The position numbers were made by a program, and so were the translations under genes. Positions 33,743-43,471 of a DNA stretch of 64,000 nt are shown here, piece by piece. The stretch spans positions 248,001 through 312,000 of the forward strand of contig NZ_CAXMZT010000004.1 in the NCBI RefSeq assembly GCF_964199965.1, given 5' to 3'. Under the pieces are notes generated by a model. That model did no database searches. It saw only the letters and a program-made list of their open reading frames with translations, and was not told the DNA's origin. The DNA is from JAFIFT01 sp020051095 (GTDB lineage Bacteria > Pseudomonadota > Gammaproteobacteria > Legionellales > Legionellaceae). Every line of letters begins with the position of its first letter. Positions within the stretch are counted from its first letter, which is position 1.

Positions 33743-34204
33743 TTGGGGAATCCTTCGAATAATACCCAATCGAATCGCGCCTCACGAAATAAGAAAGATC
33801 CTTGGCTACTCGTTACCTCGTTTGATATAAATGAGTATGATGCAAAAAAAATAGTGACTATTTATCGAAAACGAATGCAAATTGAAGAGGAGTTTAGAGA
33901 TCTCAAAAGCCATCAATATGGCTTTGGCTTGCGATACTGCCAATCAAATAGAATCGAGCGAATTAATGTGCTTCTACTCATTGCTGCTCTTGCTTGGTTT
34001 CTTTGTTGGATTATTGCTATCGCTGCAAAAAACGAAAAAAAACATCTCGATTTTCAAGCTAACTCGATGAATGATGGTGATGTTTTATCTAATATTTATT
34101 TAGCATGTCAAATTGTTAGGCGAGGCATCGGTTTTTCAAAAAGGGTCTTAAACCTCTTTTTGACCGAACTTCAAACCTTGTGTGAGCAACTGAATCATGC
34201 TTAA
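33743..34204 (+). pseudogene. IS4-family transposase, C-terminal fragment
   Basis: The 153 residues contain 'IVTIYRKRMQIEEEFRDLKS', the YREK-type motif with the catalytic Glu of IS4 transposases, and the C-terminal helices. The first two Asp residues of the DDE triad are absent, so roughly the N-terminal two thirds are lost. It abuts the endonuclease fragment. Confidence 0.75.
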
Positions 34205-34222
34205 TTTGTGCAGATCCCTTAG

Positions 34223-34354
34223 ATGCGGGCTACGAAACTGGCGAAAGACGAGAAAGATTATTTATGGAAGCAAGTAAGAGGCCTTACAGGCTGTTACTCC
34301 CTATCGAAGATCTGCACAACACTTAAAATTAGTCATACTAACAAGAATGACTAA
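34223..34354 (+). pseudogene. Damaged copy of the IS66-like small protein
   Basis: It reads DYLWKQVRGLTGCYSL and corresponds to the intact-looking frame at 27501-27674, but about 15 nt are deleted and the frame changed in the 'cgaaactggcgaaag' segment. Bases 34208-34216 and 34309-34317 are inverted repeats (gtgcagatc). Confidence 0.4.
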
Positions 34355-34591
34355 ATTATGAATTAGTACCGTAGGTTGGGCCAAGGCCCGACTTACGCTT
34401 GCTTGGAATACCAACCCCTTTGATTCTTCACTTTTGTGAAGCCTTGTCGTCATTACCGGCGATTATCCAGTAGTCTTAGCCCACATTAGCGCAGCGTAGT
34501 GTGGGGAACAAACTTCTGTAATTTCCGAGTAACACTGTATTTTTACAATTAAAAATGATAGTCTACCTCGAATTTTAAACATGGAGTAAAT

Positions 34592-34999
34592 ATGAAAAAT
34601 TCAAGTTTAACTCTTACTTTGCTTGCATCATTAGGCTTATCCCTAGCATGCAACGCAGCATGTCCATTTGTTGATGGCAAGAATGATATACCATCAATGT
34701 GGAGTGGGATGAATGTTGAGGGCTCAGCAATTGGGGCTGCTAACTTTCATCTTTTTAATGTTGGATCTAACGGCTTTGATGGGTATGCAACGATACTGAA
34801 TGGTGAATGCAAATCTGGTAGTTGCGATTTGCTCCCTTATATTATTGGCAGCACATTCCCTGTACGTGGGACATGCGCTAAAAATGGTGATCTTGCAACA
34901 GTTTATTTTAATAATGAGCAAGCTGATTGGGTAAGCGGAAAGTCATTCTCGAGCTCATTAATGGAAGGTATTATTTTCCAAACGACACTAAACTATTAA
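34592..34999 (+). CDS. Small secreted protein
   Basis: The 135-residue product begins with a signal peptide (MKNSSLTLTLLASLGLSLACNA, cut near residue 22). The mature part has several Cys residues (CPFVDGKNDIPSMW, GECKSGSC, GTCAKNG) that could form disulfides in the periplasm. GGAG stands 7 nt before the ATG. No family was recognised, although similar small Cys-containing exported proteins exist in Legionella. Confidence 0.65.
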   Translation: MKNSSLTLTLLASLGLSLACNAACPFVDGKNDIPSMWSGMNVEGSAIGAANFHLFNVGSNGFDGYATILNGECKSGSCDLLPYIIGSTFPVRGTCAKNGDLATVYFNNEQADWVSGKSFSSSLMEGIIFQTTLNY

Positions 35000-35539
35000 T
35001 CCGGCCATTCCGTTTATGAGATGAGCCTATGGATTGTGAACAAAAGTCCAGTAGATAGATATCAGCCCGGATATAGCTCGCATTATCGAGCGAAACCCGG
35101 GAAATTATCATCGGTAGCAATGGCATGCTAAAAATCCGTGAAACACGAATATATCCTATTAGCATATGTTCATCACAAGAAAACCATGGAAATAAATTAA
35201 TATTGATATCACAATCTGTCAGTATTGTTAGGGTAATGTTCGAATTATTGCTTCTATCAAAGATAAAAATATCATTGACAAAATTTTGTCTTATATAAAT
35301 AAAAAGCCTGGGAATCAAGAAGAGCTCCTAAAGACTTTGCCTATTAGGGGGGCCTCCTGAGCTCGTTTCATTGATAACTTCAAATAGAACCGGCTAATTA
35401 TATTTAGTACTGTCTTACTACAGTAGGAATACACTCATCTTGAAAATCAAGAATGGCCAAAAAAAATGACACAATGGCCAGTATTTATTGACTCCAGTAA
35501 GTACGTTAACTATGACTAATCGTATTTGGTAGTTGATGA
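35000..35539. other. Intergenic region with a REP-like palindrome
   Basis: Bases 35066-35101 (cccggatatagctcg ... cgagcgaaacccggg) form a REP-like inverted repeat. A 115-codon minus-strand frame at 34971-35318 overlaps the preceding secreted gene and is not supported. Confidence 0.45.
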
Positions 35540-35944
35540 TTAAACCCAGTTCTCTATTTTTAATTCATTCAACCGAGAAAACTCTTTTTCATTATTCGTT
35601 ACTAATATGATCCCTAACTCTAAACAATGCGAAGCTATCCATAAATCGTTGTTGCCAATAGTTTTGCCTTGTCTTTCTAACTCCGCTCGAATAGCAGCAT
35701 AATATTCAGGGACTTTTGACGATAGAGGCAAAGGGGGTATATAGTCACAAAGTTGATGAACGAGATCCTCAGCTTTTTCTGCATTATTACTTTTCTTAGC
35801 ACCATATAATAATTCACCATAGGTAATTGCTGACATCCCAACCATACCAACTTCTAACTGTTCAAACTTATCACGCACCTTCTTTGGTTTTTGTTTCATA
35901 ATATAAATGCATATGTCTGTATCAAGAAGATAACTTAAAGACAT
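35540..35944 (-). CDS. vapC: VapC-type PIN-domain ribonuclease toxin
   Basis: The 134-residue protein shows the PIN acidic residues: 'YLLDTDICIYIM' at the N-terminus, 'SAITYGELLYGAKKS' with the conserved Glu, and 'GNDLWIASHCLELGIILVTNN' with the third and fourth acids. VapC toxins cut tRNA or rRNA. It follows the vapB gene by 2 bp on the minus strand. Confidence 0.92.
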   Translation of the reverse strand: MSLSYLLDTDICIYIMKQKPKKVRDKFEQLEVGMVGMSAITYGELLYGAKKSNNAEKAEDLVHQLCDYIPPLPLSSKVPEYYAAIRAELERQGKTIGNNDLWIASHCLELGIILVTNNEKEFSRLNELKIENWV

Positions 35945-35946
35945 TC

Positions 35947-36174
35947 CTAAAACTCCCTTTCTTGCGGTTTATCATCAACACGCCCTTCTGCAAAGAAATC
36001 CTCTGGCATCTGGGTCATCAACTTGAAAGCCATTTTGAGATTTTGTGGCTTTTCTCTCAAGATAAGCTCATTATCTCTTTTAATTATTTCCACTCGATCA
36101 CTATTAATATGATATTTTTTAGGAATTCTGACGGCTTGCGAGTTGCCAGATTTAAATACTTTCGTGTAAACCAT
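35947..36174 (-). CDS. vapB: VapB-type AbrB-fold antitoxin
   Basis: The 75-residue protein starts with a swapped-hairpin AbrB motif (KVFKSGNSQAVRIPKKYHI) used for DNA binding and ends in a tail that blocks VapC (PEDFFAEGRVDDKPQEREF). Upstream, 36190-36220 contains the repeat tatatac(a)taaagtatatac, a likely operator for autorepression. Confidence 0.92.
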   Translation of the reverse strand: MVYTKVFKSGNSQAVRIPKKYHINSDRVEIIKRDNELILREKPQNLKMAFKLMTQMPEDFFAEGRVDDKPQEREF

Positions 36175-36189
36175 ATTATCACTCCAAAC

Positions 36190-36218
36190 TCAATTGTATA
36201 TACATAAAGTATATACAT
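36190..36218. promoter_or_regulatory. Probable vapBC operator
   Basis: The inverted repeat gtatatacataaagtatatac lies about 20 bp upstream of vapB, where VapB-VapC complexes usually bind. Confidence 0.45.
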
Positions 36219-36390
36219 GATTATCTTATGTTGCAAACTTAATGACTATTCATATGCTGTAAGTAGCGAATTGGTGTGCGAAGCTTTTTAAGAAAGATAG
36301 ACTTGAATAATTACCATATCGTTGACATGAAAACATTATTTTGCGAAAGCAATTAATCATAACGAATCGTACTAGAAAAAAATACCATAT

Positions 36391-36660
36391 ACTCTAATTT
36401 CACATCCGATTGTAGAAAGACTCATTCGAATCTGTCGAAACGAACTATTTGATCAAACACTATTTTGGACTAAGTCAGATCTAGAAGCAAAACTTGCGTT
36501 ATTTCAAATATATTTTAATGAAAATCGCCCCCATTTGGGAGTATATGGCTATACGCCCAATCAAATTGATAATAATGACAAGGCTAAAGTGATTGATATT
36601 ATAAATTTCCGTTGGAAAATAATGTGTCGCGGTTTATTTCAGCTGCCTATTGCTGCTTAA
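36391..36660 (+). pseudogene. Integrase-core transposase, C-terminal fragment
   Basis: A start-less frame reads SHPIVERLIRICRNELFDQT, then KLALFQIYFNENRPHLGVYG and YTPNQ, typical of the C-terminal part of DDE integrase-core (IS481/IS3-like) transposases, where the Glu region and PHLG/TP motifs lie. The N-terminal part is absent. Confidence 0.65.
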
Positions 36661-36798
36661 ATAGGATTTAGCGACTTACAGGTTTTGATGATATGAAGTG
36701 TACATAATTTAAATATATAGCCACCTATATATATTGACTTGCAGACTCTTCCTCACTATGATGCTCCAAGGTTATTAACTTGAGTAAAAGGAGAATTT

Positions 36799-38352
36799 AT
36801 GTCAAAAATAATCGCTATAGTTGGCATGGGGCTTTGTGGAAACGCGGTATTTTGTCGTTTAGTGGAAGAGCTTGCAAAAGAAAACCAAGAAGATATTACT
36901 ATTTTACTCTTTGAGAAAAACCCGCGTTACTTGGCGACAGGCTTTGCTTATTCAGTTGATAGTCCGGATTGTTGGACTTTAAATAACCCCACAGAAGGAT
37001 TTAAGTTTATTTCTACGGCAGATTCACTGACGAAGTGGATGGACGAAAATCAAGAGATGTTAAAAGATAGCTTTCCGCGGGCAGATAAAGCATACGTACC
37101 ACGGGCGCTGGTGGGACATTATTTAAAGGCGCAGTATGAACAGCATAAAAAACTAGCCCAACAATTAGGCATTAATGTGGCAGTCCTTAGCGAGAATATC
37201 ATGGATGTCAAGCCATTGGATTTTGACCGTTATCGTTTACAATCAGGCTCAAATACGTATGATGTCGACGCACTTTTTCTAACCACTGGGCATCTTAATG
37301 CTCAGCACTATTCTGCCCTTGAGGATAAGCAAGAATATGTACCATTTGAAGAAATCCGTCAATTGAGCCATGTTGATTCGCTTGGATCTGATATCTACAT
37401 CATCGGTGGTCAGGCCGCCTTTGTTGACGCAGCTCTTTGGTTGACCATAGAGAAAAAATTTACAGGAACACTCCATAGCATAACCAGAAATCCCTCTGTT
37501 ATCACAACTAAAGGCAATGGTGATACCTGTGAAACTAATGCGCTCGATACTTTAACACAAAGTCTTACTGAAAAACCTAAAAGAACCATGGGGGTTGATG
37601 AGGCCAGGAATGTATTCTGGAATGCTTATCAAAAAGACGCTAAAGAACCATTAGTTAGGGAAAAGCTTCCCGGAACCCAATCTGCACTGCGATATCAAAT
37701 GGATAAATATGATTGCAAACCGGTCAATAATACAGCAGGAAATATCGATGAGCTGCGCAACTTTATCAAAAACTTTTATTTCAGTCGTGCATATCAGTTG
37801 ATGTGGGAATGTTTAAATGAGGAGGGAAAAGTGGAGTTTTCCAAGCAGTTTTATTCATTTTTTATGGCTTATTTGACTGGCATTACACCCATCAATGCGA
37901 GGATTTTACTAGCACTGTATGAATCCAGCCGCGTTATTGAGAATCAGGGGCTTACCGACATAGTTTATGATGAAGAAAAGCAGCAGTTTAAGTTGTCTTT
38001 TGCATCAGGACAGATACATTATACGACCCATATTATTGATGCTACTGGCTATCGATACCACCCCGAAGCCCAAAATGCCAAACCAATGTAGCTGGATAGA
38101 ATGTGCCAATCAGGTTTGATTCAAGACAAGGCACTAGGCGGTTTAGAGCTTAATGACAATTACCAGATAATCGATAGCAAAGGGCGGGTGCGAAAGACTC
38201 TTTTTTGCATGGGGCCAGTGGCAAACTATAATAACCCCACACCCACACCGCATTCATCGTTTATGGTAAGCAGAGATGTTGAAGTTATCATTCCCGCTTT
38301 GATGAAGAATTTGAACGCAGCAACTGAGGCTATAGCGGCGATTGATCTCTAA
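36799..38352 (+). pseudogene. FAD/NAD(P)-binding protein interrupted by an in-frame amber codon
   Basis: The frame from 36799 (MSKIIAIVGMGLCGNAVFCR, a GxGxxG dinucleotide-binding start) runs for 430 codons to a TAG at 38089-38091 and continues in the same frame to 38352, where 'KGRVRKTLFCMGPVANYNNPTPTPHSSFM' looks like the conserved C-terminus in two parts. The full product would be 517 residues of the FAD-NAD(P)-binding (HI0933/amine-hydroxylase-like) type. Either the gene carries a nonsense mutation or the stop is read through. A second start at ATG 38101 is within a few codons but is unlikely to be real. Confidence 0.7.
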
Positions 38353-38577
38353 TTTGTTTCCAATCAAAGGAGGATTTGAATGCTTCATAGTTAGGCATAT
38401 TAGTCGGAGGGAATTCTGATTTTTGTATCTTTTGTATAATTTTATCTCACATCACATTCCTTACACAATTTCCTTAACAATCCAAATCAAGTATAGAACT
38501 TTTTCATTGATGATTTGTTGGTTCATAATGATAAATATCAAATGATAATTTTTTATTGTTATTGTTAGAGGCAAAAA

Positions 38578-39747
38578 ATGTTTCAAATGATTCGATATAC
38601 TGCGAAAAAATTTACTGAGGATAAATTTAGATTTGTTCTGGTAATTCTCATCATATTGATAATAATACCCATGCTTTTTAATTCCAAATCAAATGATATA
38701 AAAGGAAAAGGGGTAGAAATACATTTTTTCTATACTCCAAACTGCCATCATTGTGCCAAACAAAAGCAATTTAACCTACTACTACTTAAAAAATATAAAG
38801 TGAAGATTATCAGTCATGATATAACAAACCCTAGTGAAAGAAAGTTATTTGATTTAACTGCCAAACAATATGATATTACTCAACAAAATTTGGGCGTTCC
38901 CTTAACTATTGTTAGAGGTAAAGCCATTATTGGCTTTAAGTCACAAGAAAGTACGGGGCTTCTAATCGAAGAGTCTTTGCAACAAGGTGATAAGAAACAA
39001 ATACCATTGCGGATGAAAAATTATGAAACCCATAAAATACCCTTTATCGGAAAAGTGGATATAAATAATTATTCATTAACCACCCTTGCAGTACTTCTTG
39101 GTTTGGTGGATGGTTTCAATCCATGTGCTATGTGGGCCTTAGTTTTCTTAATTGGCTTAGTCATGGGGTTACATGATAATAGGAAACTTTGGCTTTTGGT
39201 TGGAACATTTGTTTTCTCTTCTGGGGTTTTGTATTTTTTATTCATGGCAGCCTGGTTAAATGCATTCCTGTTAATAGGTTATATGCATCCTATTGTTATT
39301 TTAATTGGCGGATTTGCTATTATCCTTGGGGTTTTGCAGATAAGGGATTTTTTCACAAAAGATATCACGTGCACTCTTCCAACTGAGCAAAAACAAAAAG
39401 TGATGCAGCGTATGAAATTATTAGCCCAGTCACCTCTGACTATAGCGACAGTAACAGGCATTATCCTACTAGCATTTGTTGTGAATTTAATTGAATTTGT
39501 TTGTTCATCATTTATACCAGCAATTTTTACCCAAGCCCTGGCTTTACATAATCTCCCAGTTTGGCAATATTATTTTTATCTTTTACTGTACACCATATCT
39601 TTTATGCTTGATGATTTGATTATTTTCAGTTCCGCAGTATTTGCCATCAGCAAGATCAGTATTCAATATACAAAGTGGTGCAAACTTATAGGTGGCTTTA
39701 CATTATTGGTTGTAGGAGTTGCTTTGCTGATAATTCCCAATACATAG
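38578..39747 (+). CDS. Thioredoxin-like/CcdA-type fusion membrane protein
   Basis: Residues 18-31 form a membrane anchor, then a periplasmic thioredoxin-like domain with CHHC at 56-59 (FFYTPNCHHCAKQ) and a cis-Pro region 'NLGVPLTIVRG'. From about residue 155 six membrane spans follow, with the CcdA-like 'GFNPCAMWALVF' and 'IEFVCSSFIPAIF', each supplying one Cys. This layout moves electrons from the cytoplasm across the membrane to the thioredoxin part. It resembles DsbD/ScsB-type systems in reduced form. The partner is not adjacent. Confidence 0.8.
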   Translation: MFQMIRYTAKKFTEDKFRFVLVILIILIIIPMLFNSKSNDIKGKGVEIHFFYTPNCHHCAKQKQFNLLLLKKYKVKIISHDITNPSERKLFDLTAKQYDITQQNLGVPLTIVRGKAIIGFKSQESTGLLIEESLQQGDKKQIPLRMKNYETHKIPFIGKVDINNYSLTTLAVLLGLVDGFNPCAMWALVFLIGLVMGLHDNRKLWLLVGTFVFSSGVLYFLFMAAWLNAFLLIGYMHPIVILIGGFAIILGVLQIRDFFTKDITCTLPTEQKQKVMQRMKLLAQSPLTIATVTGIILLAFVVNLIEFVCSSFIPAIFTQALALHNLPVWQYYFYLLLYTISFMLDDLIIFSSAVFAISKISIQYTKWCKLIGGFTLLVVGVALLIIPNT

Positions 39748-39853
39748 ACTAAATTGTTTGAAAAATTTCTTACTTCAAAAGACTTGAAATGAATGCGGCC
39801 TTTTGATTTGACTATAATACTATTAAATTATAACTTGCTTTATTTTAAACACC

Positions 39854-40147
39854 GTGAAGAATAGAATTAAACAGTTTTTAAAAAAGAAACCAGGAAAACG
39901 ATTCCTGTTCTTGCATAGAATCAGCCATGCTTATTTTAAAAATAAAAGTGGATTTTATGTGTTTTCTGTCATTTTGTTTTCTGTTCTGCTAATTCTCATT
40001 GGCATTGTTTTGCTTATTCTTCCAGGGCCTGGCCTATTATTCATAGCTATTGGTATTACACCACTTATGTATTTGAGCAAAAATTTTGCTAAAAAAATAG
40101 ATAACTTAGAAATTTTTCTGTATGCGCTATTTAAAAAGAAGAAATAG
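39854..40147 (+). CDS. PGPGW-type small membrane protein
   Basis: Start is GTG (caccGTGAAG). The 97-residue protein has a central hydrophobic hairpin containing 'LLILPGPGLLFIAIG', the core of the PGPGW family of putative transmembrane proteins, flanked by basic segments. Function is unknown. It ends a few codons inside a minus-strand fragment. Confidence 0.65.
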   Translation: MKNRIKQFLKKKPGKRFLFLHRISHAYFKNKSGFYVFSVILFSVLLILIGIVLLILPGPGLLFIAIGITPLMYLSKNFAKKIDNLEIFLYALFKKKK

Positions 40148-40470
40148 ATGATTTGTAAATTGGAAAATAATCACCAATTCTATGAAGCTCGTTGCCCGCT
40201 TGCAGGTTTTTGCGTGATTGCTCTAAATCCGCTGTTCTAACTTGATTAAGACGAATCATGGCTGTGTGATCCATGGTTGCATGCTCAAAGCTCGTCCATC
40301 GCGCTCCCACTCCATATGACCAATCGCCACGCACCAGAGCAAAATGATAGCCAAGTCCAGACGCAGGGGAAGATACAGGGAACCAGGCGTCAACTGGTGA
40401 ATCTGTGAAATTATAAAATAAAAGGGTTCTTGGCAAGAATGTTTCTTGAAAGGTATTCTCCTCAATAATT
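40131..40470 (-). pseudogene. Unidentified protein fragment
   Basis: The minus-strand frame reads YNFTDSPVDAWFPVSSPASG and then 'GYHFALVRGDWSYGVGARW', with protein-like composition, and opens without a proper start about 10 codons before the TTG at 40436. I do not recognise the family. It overlaps the end of the PGPGW gene, suggesting a truncated gene. Confidence 0.35.
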
Positions 40471-40556
40471 TAGTGCTTTATCATACATTTGAACCTTAGA
40501 GAACTAGTTTCCAGTTGTAGAATTTATAATTAAGGTTTTGCTATTTTCAGTTATCC

Positions 40557-40740
40557 TATTACATGTGATTCAATTTTCATAATTATGACGCAATCACTTA
40601 CCTTTTAGTCATTTTGAATCGAAGCTGACTGTTAAGGTAGGAATGTTATGAGCCATAAAATATGTCATTACTGTTTAAAAATTTCTGATAGTTTTTCCTT
40701 ATAAGGAAAATACAAAACGAACACTGACAATGCTGACAGA
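40557..40740 (+). pseudogene. Truncated duplicate of the small zinc-ribbon gene
   Basis: Bases 40557-40720 are nearly identical to 47331-47500, including the leader and ribosome-binding site. The frame starts ATG at 40648 (MSHKICHYCLKISDSFSL) and then hits TAA where the complete copy continues. It is a broken duplicate of 47422-47640. Confidence 0.7.
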
Positions 40741-40757
40741 TCGTACTATCCATATTA

Positions 40758-41690
40758 AATACTCGTTTTAACCGCCCGGCCCATAACATACGCGGGGGTG
40801 AGTCGACCGGGATATTTCAACCCCCGCCTCTCGCAAAACGGAGCGTGAATCTCTCGACTCACTCCGCTTCCATTAGATAAACCCTCCTTTCATACCTTTT
40901 CGCCAATGGACAAAGAGCGAAGGTTCACTATTGGCTATCCTTGTTAGAAGCCTCATTGCCTTTGCCCTGCTGTTCTTGAGCGACTTGTATTTTCTCATTG
41001 CCCATGAGACAAGACTCGAATTGAAATGACGCCAGACTTTGTATAGTTCCGAGCGAGTATATTTGCCATAGTAATTCATCCAGCCTTGCAAGATTGGATT
41101 AAATATTCTGGCAATGTCGTTCAGACTAAGCTGGCTTCGATTTCTTAGATCACTTGCTCTTATCTTACTACGCATTGATTTTACTGACGTCTTACTCACT
41201 GCTGGTGTGAAGCCTGTGAACATGTCTCCACTTAGCGTCCCCTTACAGCCGCGAGCTCTAAATTCGTACCCTAAAAATTCAAATGACTTATTAGGGTAGT
41301 CCTTCCGTCGTTTTCCATCTTTGCAGTAAACAATCTTTGTTTTGTCAGGATGAAGTTCGAGACCGCACGTTTGAAAACGTTCAGTGAGCTCAGCCAAAAG
41401 CTGTCGTGCCTCACCTTCTGTTTTACAGTGAACCAATCCATCATCTGCATAACGACACCAAGGTTTCGATGGATGTTTTCTTTGCATCCATCGGTCAAAT
41501 ACATAATGAAGAAACAGATTACTTAAGACTGGACTAATTACACCACCTTGCATAACACCTTTAGTTTTCTCTACGAGCATTCCATCGGGTTGTTGCATTG
41601 GCGTTTTCAACCAGCGTTCGATATATAAAATAACCCACTTATTATCAGTATGATATCTGACCGCTTTCATCAACGCTCACAACAATGACT
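40758..41690 (-). mobile_element. 5'-truncated group II intron
   Basis: It holds the C-terminal part of an intron-encoded reverse transcriptase and, after it on the minus strand (40870-40780), a structured tail with 'gagtgagtcgagagattcacgctccg', partly resembling domain V, followed by a further stem like domain VI. The 5' part of the ribozyme and the RT N-terminus are missing. Confidence 0.6.
40873..41673 (-). pseudogene. Group II intron reverse transcriptase/maturase, N-terminally truncated
   Basis: The 266 residues include 'GVMQGGVISPVLSNLFLHYV' (RT motif 4), the catalytic 'CRYADDGLVHC' (motif 5), 'LELHPDKTKIVYC' and the maturase X domain with 'FNPILQGWMNYYGKYT'. A complete protein has about 420 residues; RT motifs 1-3 are missing and in-frame stops lie directly upstream of the TTG start. 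No HNH endonuclease domain is present, as in class C introns. Confidence 0.8.
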
Positions 41691-42251
41691 CTTAATCATT
41701 GCTGCTTGAAGTGGTTTGAGACCTGTTCCTAATAACCGATCTCGGTGGGCCTACCACCATCTTAGCTACAGCTTATTTGATCTCAGATCCTTTGAAATCT
41801 TTGCCTGCAGCGCACATAAGAGAAATAAAGCAGATCGTTTAATCCTGAACAAGTTATAAAACTAAATTTATGGATTAATTTTTTTTGTTATTATTTGAGT
41901 TATCGGAATGAGATTTACGAACACCTAATGTGTCTTCATTGTATATATTCTATGGTATACACCATGTATCAACATTGACCCAAGAAGATGGGTCAACGAT
42001 CCCCATTGATTCTATTGATTTGATGTGTTCGATAATTAAATATTGTCCCTTTATAACCAAATATTGTCCTTTTATAACCAAACATTGTCCTTTATAAACC
42101 AGAACATAAATGATCTAATAATATACAATATATTGGTGTATTTATACAATATAAATATATATTTTACCAAACGAGCTAACGTTTGACACTGAGGTGGCAA
42201 ATGTAACATAAATTAGTAAGCAACCAGCAACTTTTATATATTGGAGACACT
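41691..42251. other. Intergenic region with 21-bp direct repeats
   Basis: Bases 42038-42100 are three 21-bp direct repeats. Bases 41811-41840 (cacataagagaaataaa...) match 5287-5315, next to the IS3 remnant. No gene was supported. Confidence 0.45.
42038..42100 (+). repeat. Three 21-bp direct repeats (iteron-like)
   Basis: The units aaatattgtccctttataacc, aaatattgtccttttataacc and aaacattgtcctttataaacc (given as 21-mers at 42038, 42059 and 42080) lie head to tail, about 150 bp before the next gene. A 21-bp period places each unit on the same helix face, as for cooperative protein binding. Confidence 0.7.
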
Positions 42252-43343
42252 ATGTTAACCATGTTAGAACGAATCAAAAAACTTCAATGTTTTTCAAAAC
42301 TATCAATGACTCCTAATCCAGGTATCTTCTCAATTCGATCGTCTATGTCAAATCCCGATTTACTTGTCCTTGATATTTGGTGCTTAAGTGTTCCAACAAT
42401 ACTATCCGCACGATTTCGCCTTGAAGAAAACAATAGTATAACTTTATTTTCAGATACCTATGGCCAAATAACTTTTAATGATTTTGGTGGCCTAGTGAGG
42501 TTTATAGCTAAGAGTGCAACGGGAAATTTAGTAACGCCAGCTCCATATTCACCTTGCAATCAATTGCGTTCATTATTTGAGTTAAACACTGTAATTTTTG
42601 GTGATCAAACAGACTGTAATTTTAACGATTCGCTCCCAGATAATTTGGACAGCGCTCCAGTTAACAGTGCATCAATTACATACAGCGCCAATAATAGTAT
42701 CTTACTGACAATCAAAACAGAGCATAAAACCTTTCAACAAAATTATTGTTCTTTTTTACCTTCAGGGAAGCTTTTATCCTTATCTAGCGAGGTAAATCTT
42801 CAACCCGCTTATATAATACCGGATGAAGACGCGAATACTTTTAAAGAATTAGGCGTTGATATCGCTGAGTGGGGTGCAATAGCTGAATCTGATTTCATTA
42901 GTCAAATAATAAATGTCAGCACTTTAGACACTGAAATAAGCAAAATAGCAAATAGCGTTCAAGAGGCTATTCAGAACTTACCTAGGACAGATCTGGATTT
43001 CAACAGCCCTGAAGCCAAAGCAAGAAGTCGGTATATCTCAGAAGTGCAAAAATTGATGCGAGAATTAAATAAGTCATATGAGAACTTCAAGAAAACAAAC
43101 ACTCCCATAGTTGCTTATAGCAAAGCCTTAGCTGAAGTTGTTGAACACTATAAAGAGTTTAGGCGAACAAAATCTCCTGACTCCCCAGAGGGGCAATTAA
43201 CTCGGAAGCTGGACGACATTTTGGGATCCGCACTTTTTTATGGTGACCCGAACAGTTTGTTAGCACAAAAATGCCCAGGAGAAACAATTAAGCCCTATAC
43301 ATTGTCCTCAAGAGAGCTAACATTGTCCGGAGCCTATAACTAA
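42252..43343 (+). CDS. Hypothetical 363-residue protein
   Basis: GGAG precedes the ATG at the proper distance (ttggagacactATG). No family was recognised. The N-terminal two thirds look globular with beta-strands (ITLFSDTYGQITFNDFGG), and the C-terminal third is helical and charged (IANSVQEAIQNLPRTD, YKEFRRTKSPDSPEG). There is no signal peptide. Its neighbours on the right are LRR and kinase genes, so an effector role is conceivable. The 21-bp repeats upstream may regulate it. Confidence 0.6.
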   Translation: MLTMLERIKKLQCFSKLSMTPNPGIFSIRSSMSNPDLLVLDIWCLSVPTILSARFRLEENNSITLFSDTYGQITFNDFGGLVRFIAKSATGNLVTPAPYSPCNQLRSLFELNTVIFGDQTDCNFNDSLPDNLDSAPVNSASITYSANNSILLTIKTEHKTFQQNYCSFLPSGKLLSLSSEVNLQPAYIIPDEDANTFKELGVDIAEWGAIAESDFISQIINVSTLDTEISKIANSVQEAIQNLPRTDLDFNSPEAKARSRYISEVQKLMRELNKSYENFKKTNTPIVAYSKALAEVVEHYKEFRRTKSPDSPEGQLTRKLDDILGSALFYGDPNSLLAQKCPGETIKPYTLSSRELTLSGAYN

Positions 43344-43471
43344 GCTTGGCAGGGCGTCCACCGATGCCATGGAAAAGAACAATGGGGTCATAGTCTGATC
43401 CCATTGATTTTTTATTTGGCCAATCAATAGTGATGTAGGTTAGGAATTTTTTGACCCAACATTCCCAAGCT

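Noticed and set aside
34971..35318. 115-codon minus-strand frame
   Set aside because: It overlaps the end of the secreted-protein gene and a REP-like palindrome; composition is not convincing.
38101..38352. Separate 83-codon gene after the FAD protein
   Set aside because: It lies in the same frame as the preceding gene with only a TAG and three codons between; it is better explained as the interrupted C-terminus.
42038..42100. Three 21-bp repeats considered as a CRISPR array
   Set aside because: The units are directly adjacent with no spacers, and no cas genes are present.
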